Source: Acinetobacter sp. UBA6641 (lineage in GTDB: Bacteria > Pseudomonadota > Gammaproteobacteria > Pseudomonadales > Moraxellaceae). Taken from it: DNA of 8,665 nucleotides. The position numbers and the translations under genes were made by a program. The notes beneath the pieces were generated by a model. That model did no database searches. It was not told the origin of the DNA and was given only the letters and a program-made list of their open reading frames with translations. Location: contig DKLL01000220.1 of NCBI GenBank assembly GCA_002455755.1, forward strand, positions 3,460 through 12,124. Reading direction: 5' to 3'. Positions 6,908-8,665 of this stretch are shown here, piece by piece (position 1 is the stretch's first letter; each line of letters begins with the position of its first letter).

Positions 6908-6937
6908 ACTATATTTTTTAAATTTAAGGACAAATCT

Positions 6938-7936
6938 ATGAAAGCCGTATCATATGTTATCAATAACCATGATGATTTTAAAAACTCATTGGTAGATATT
7001 GAAAAAGCGAAGCCTACGCTTAAGGAGCGTGATGTACTGGTAAAAGTTCAGGCAATCTCTGTGAATCCAGTTGATACCAAAGTGAGAAAAAATTCGTCTG
7101 AAGCAAATAATCGTATTTTAGGTTGGGATGCCGTTGGGGAAATTATTGAAGTTGGCTCAAAAGTTACCGCGTTTAAAGTAGGAGATTCTGTTTGGTATGC
7201 TGGCGATTTAACCCGAGATGGTAGTAATGCTGAGTTTCAAGCAGTCGATGAACGAATTATCAGTCTTAAACCCATTACAGTATCTAATGCAGAAGCAGCA
7301 GCATTGCCATTGACTGCGATAACGGCATGGGAAATGTTGTTTGATCGGTTTCAAATTTCAGAAACAGAAGTTGGCAGTATTTTAATTATTGGTGGTGCAG
7401 GCGGTGTAGGATCTATCGCTATCCAACTCCTAAAAGCAAAAACAAATCTGACCGTTATAGCAACAGCTTCACGTGAAGAAACGAAATCTTGGGTGGAATC
7501 ACTTGGTGCCGACCATGTCATTGATCATAGTAAAGATTTAAATGCACAAATCGAGACACTAGGCATTGCAAAACCAAAATACGTATTCTCTACAAATCAT
7601 ACAGAAACATATATCAAGCAAATAGTTTCTCTGATTGCACCACAAGGCAAGCTTGGATTGATCGATGATCCACAAACCTTTGATATTATGCCGTTTAAGA
7701 CTAAATCTATTTCTATCCATTGGGAGTTAATGTTCACTCGTTCAATGTATGAAACCGATGATATTGAAAAGCAAGGTAATCTATTGCAACAGGTTGCCCA
7801 ATTAGTTGACCAGCAAAAAATTAGAAGTACCCTCAACCAAAATCTAGGCAAAATTAACGCTGCAAACTTGGAGAAGGCGCATAAGTTGCTTGAATCAGGC
7901 AAGTCAAAAGGCAAAATTGTACTAGAAAACTTCTAA
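6938..7936 (+). CDS. Zinc-binding alcohol dehydrogenase family protein (MDR)
   Basis: Third medium-chain dehydrogenase/reductase, 332 residues, resembling the family commonly annotated as zinc-binding alcohol dehydrogenase (TIGR02817-like). Motifs are ISVNPVDTKVR (40-50), LGWDAVGEI (61-69) and the nucleotide-binding IGGAGGVGS (151-159). As in the other two MDRs, Asp replaces the zinc histidine and no cysteine cluster is present, so the name is inherited and zinc binding is doubtful. It probably reduces an enone, quinone or related electrophile with NAD(P)H in the cytoplasm. The frame runs back through the upstream terminator to a TTG, but ATG 6938 has AAGGA 7 bases before it and gives the family N-terminus MKAVSY. 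It is followed after 19 bases by the ABM gene, with which it is likely co-transcribed. Confidence 0.87.
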   Translation: MKAVSYVINNHDDFKNSLVDIEKAKPTLKERDVLVKVQAISVNPVDTKVRKNSSEANNRILGWDAVGEIIEVGSKVTAFKVGDSVWYAGDLTRDGSNAEFQAVDERIISLKPITVSNAEAAALPLTAITAWEMLFDRFQISETEVGSILIIGGAGGVGSIAIQLLKAKTNLTVIATASREETKSWVESLGADHVIDHSKDLNAQIETLGIAKPKYVFSTNHTETYIKQIVSLIAPQGKLGLIDDPQTFDIMPFKTKSISIHWELMFTRSMYETDDIEKQGNLLQQVAQLVDQQKIRSTLNQNLGKINAANLEKAHKLLESGKSKGKIVLENF

Positions 7937-7955
7937 ACAAATTAAAGGTGAAATA

Positions 7956-8240
7956 ATGACTATTTCAGTAATTGCGAACTTTAAGGCAAAGTCAGATCAA
8001 AAAGAGACGTTAGAAGCGCTTTTAAAAAGTGTAATAGAGCCTACACTTAACGAAGAAGGATGCTTGAAATATGAGCTTTATATTAGCGAAAATGACTCGA
8101 GTAGATATTTTTTCTTAGAAGAATGGCGTAGCAGGGAGGATTTAGATATCCATATAGCGTCTGATTATATTCAAAATTTATTTGGTAATATCCAATCGCT
8201 CATTGAATCAAGTGATATTGTAGAAATCAAAAAAATATAG
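7956..8240 (+). CDS. Antibiotic biosynthesis monooxygenase (ABM) family protein, YgiN-like
   Basis: Small 94-residue protein of the dimeric ferredoxin-like alpha/beta-barrel superfamily. The pattern EEGCLKYELY (33-42), FFLEEW (52-57) and His66 in DLDIHIASD is typical of putative quinol monooxygenases such as YgiN. Characterised members oxidise quinols without a metal or cofactor; others have no proven activity. Partnership with a quinone-oxidoreductase-type MDR fits a quinone/quinol conversion role, but that is an inference. The start ATG has AAAGG about 7 bases upstream and the gene lies 19 bases after the third MDR. Two 60-base stretches (7981-8040 and 8041-8100) each hold 21 G/C, lower than the MDR pair on the left. 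A hairpin terminator follows about 60 bases downstream. Confidence 0.84.
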   Translation: MTISVIANFKAKSDQKETLEALLKSVIEPTLNEEGCLKYELYISENDSSRYFFLEEWRSREDLDIHIASDYIQNLFGNIQSLIESSDIVEIKKI

Positions 8241-8301
8241 CTGTATTCGGACGTTATGATGAAGTATTCTTCAAATTAACATAGGGACTTAGAAAGCTAA
8301 C

Positions 8302-8332
8302 AAAAAATGGGAGCTCTAAGCTCCTATTTTTT
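8302..8332. terminator. Hairpin terminator after the ABM gene
   Basis: Arms AAAAAATGGGAGCT (8302-8315) and AGCTCCTATTTTTT (8319-8332) pair over 14 bases with a single G-T wobble and a 3-base loop, ending in six T. It closes the MDR-ABM transcript and, through its A-run, may also stop transcription leaving the insertion sequence. It abuts the IS end by only three bases. Confidence 0.85.
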
Positions 8333-8335
8333 GAG

Positions 8336-8665
8336 TGAACCGTACCGGGTTTGTCGGAGACTTTTTTATTTAAGTTAGGCCACCTGACCTAACGGGTTAA
8401 TCTTATCATAGTACATTGCTTCAAACTCAAAAGGCGATACATAACCCAGTGCACTGTGTACACGCTTTTTATTGAACCAATCTACCCAGTTTAGTGTCGC
8501 AAGTTGTACATCTGCTAAACCTTGCCAATCTGCTTTTAGATATTCATTCACCTCTGTTTTGTATAAGCCATTCACCGTTTCAGCCAAAGCATTATCGTAT
8601 GAATCACCGGTCGTACCGACTGATGCTCGTAAATTTGCTGCTTCTAAACGATTGGTATAGCGAAT
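8336..8665 (-). mobile_element. IS3-family insertion sequence, right end (cut by window edge)
   Basis: The element is entered at its downstream end. A terminal repeat beginning TGAACCGTACCGGG at 8336 and continuing through GGAGAC resembles the TGAACCGCCCCGGG type ends of the IS51-like IS3 subgroup. The transposase stop codon lies 39 bases inside this end. The three bases before it, GAG (8333-8335), could be one copy of the 3-base target duplication IS3 elements make; the other copy is outside the window. The element sits immediately behind the terminator of the ABM gene. Confidence 0.82.
8375..8665 (-). CDS. IS3-family transposase, C-terminal part
   Basis: The last 96 codons of an OrfB-type DDE transposase (integrase core). 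The frame is open to the window edge, so the N-terminal part, including the two catalytic aspartates, is beyond the window. The catalytic Glu is residue 29 of the visible part in SYDNALAETVNGLYK, with the conserved Lys seven residues later (Lys36). WVDWFNKKRVHSALGYVSP near the end is the hallmark IS3-family C-terminus. A TTG at 8587 inside the frame is not a real start. There is no sign of frameshift or decay in the visible part, so the element may be intact. Transcription points towards the ABM gene, but the hairpin at 8302-8332 stands between them. Confidence 0.92.
   Translation of the reverse strand: MRYTNRLEAANLRASVGTTGDSYDNALAETVNGLYKTEVNEYLKADWQGLADVQLATLNWVDWFNKKRVHSALGYVSPFEFEAMYYDKINPLGQVA

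Noticed and set aside
6869..6937. N-terminal extension of the third MDR gene from a TTG codon
   Set aside because: The extension translates the terminator hairpin, has no ribosome site and is not part of the family; ATG 6938 has AAGGA at good spacing.
3038..7936. Zinc-dependent alcohol dehydrogenase activity for the three MDR genes
   Set aside because: None has the GHE histidine or the four-cysteine structural cluster seen in frmA, so zinc dependence suggested by common family names is not supported.

Overview
The window reads as accessory DNA from an AT-rich gammaproteobacterium, most likely Acinetobacter or a close Moraxellaceae relative. This is an inference from protein style, base composition and the A/T-rich hairpin terminators. 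No rRNA, tRNA or replication gene is present to confirm it, and chromosome versus plasmid cannot be decided.

Left part (1-2640, minus strand): a glutathione-dependent formaldehyde detoxification operon in the order frmR, frmA, fghA. FrmR represses from a G-tract operator that sits on its own promoter. FrmA oxidises S-hydroxymethylglutathione to S-formylglutathione, and FghA hydrolyses that to formate and glutathione. The 228-base spacer between frmA and fghA carries four inverted repeats, one of them a 36-base near-perfect palindrome.

Middle part (2640-5090, plus strand): a gene-free stretch of about 400 bases with an orphan terminator, two dyads and a LysR-box-like motif. It is followed by two overlapping medium-chain dehydrogenase/reductase (MDR) genes of the quinone-oxidoreductase type.

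Right part (5090-8335): a LysR-type regulator of the CrgA-like group on the minus strand, divergent from a classical short-chain dehydrogenase (SDR). The SDR is followed by a terminator hairpin, a third MDR enzyme and a small antibiotic-biosynthesis-monooxygenase (ABM) family protein. A 17-base dyad of the same form lies in the lysR/SDR gap and upstream of the first MDR gene, so one LysR regulator may control both arms. The window ends inside an IS3-family insertion sequence whose terminal repeat begins near 8336.

Read together, the non-transposon enzymes handle small electrophiles: formaldehyde, and probably enals, ketones or quinones. The formaldehyde module is secure. The substrate of the LysR-MDR-SDR-ABM group cannot be read from the sequence. 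I see no CRISPR array, toxin-antitoxin pair or obviously new molecular machine. The most unusual material is the regulatory DNA.
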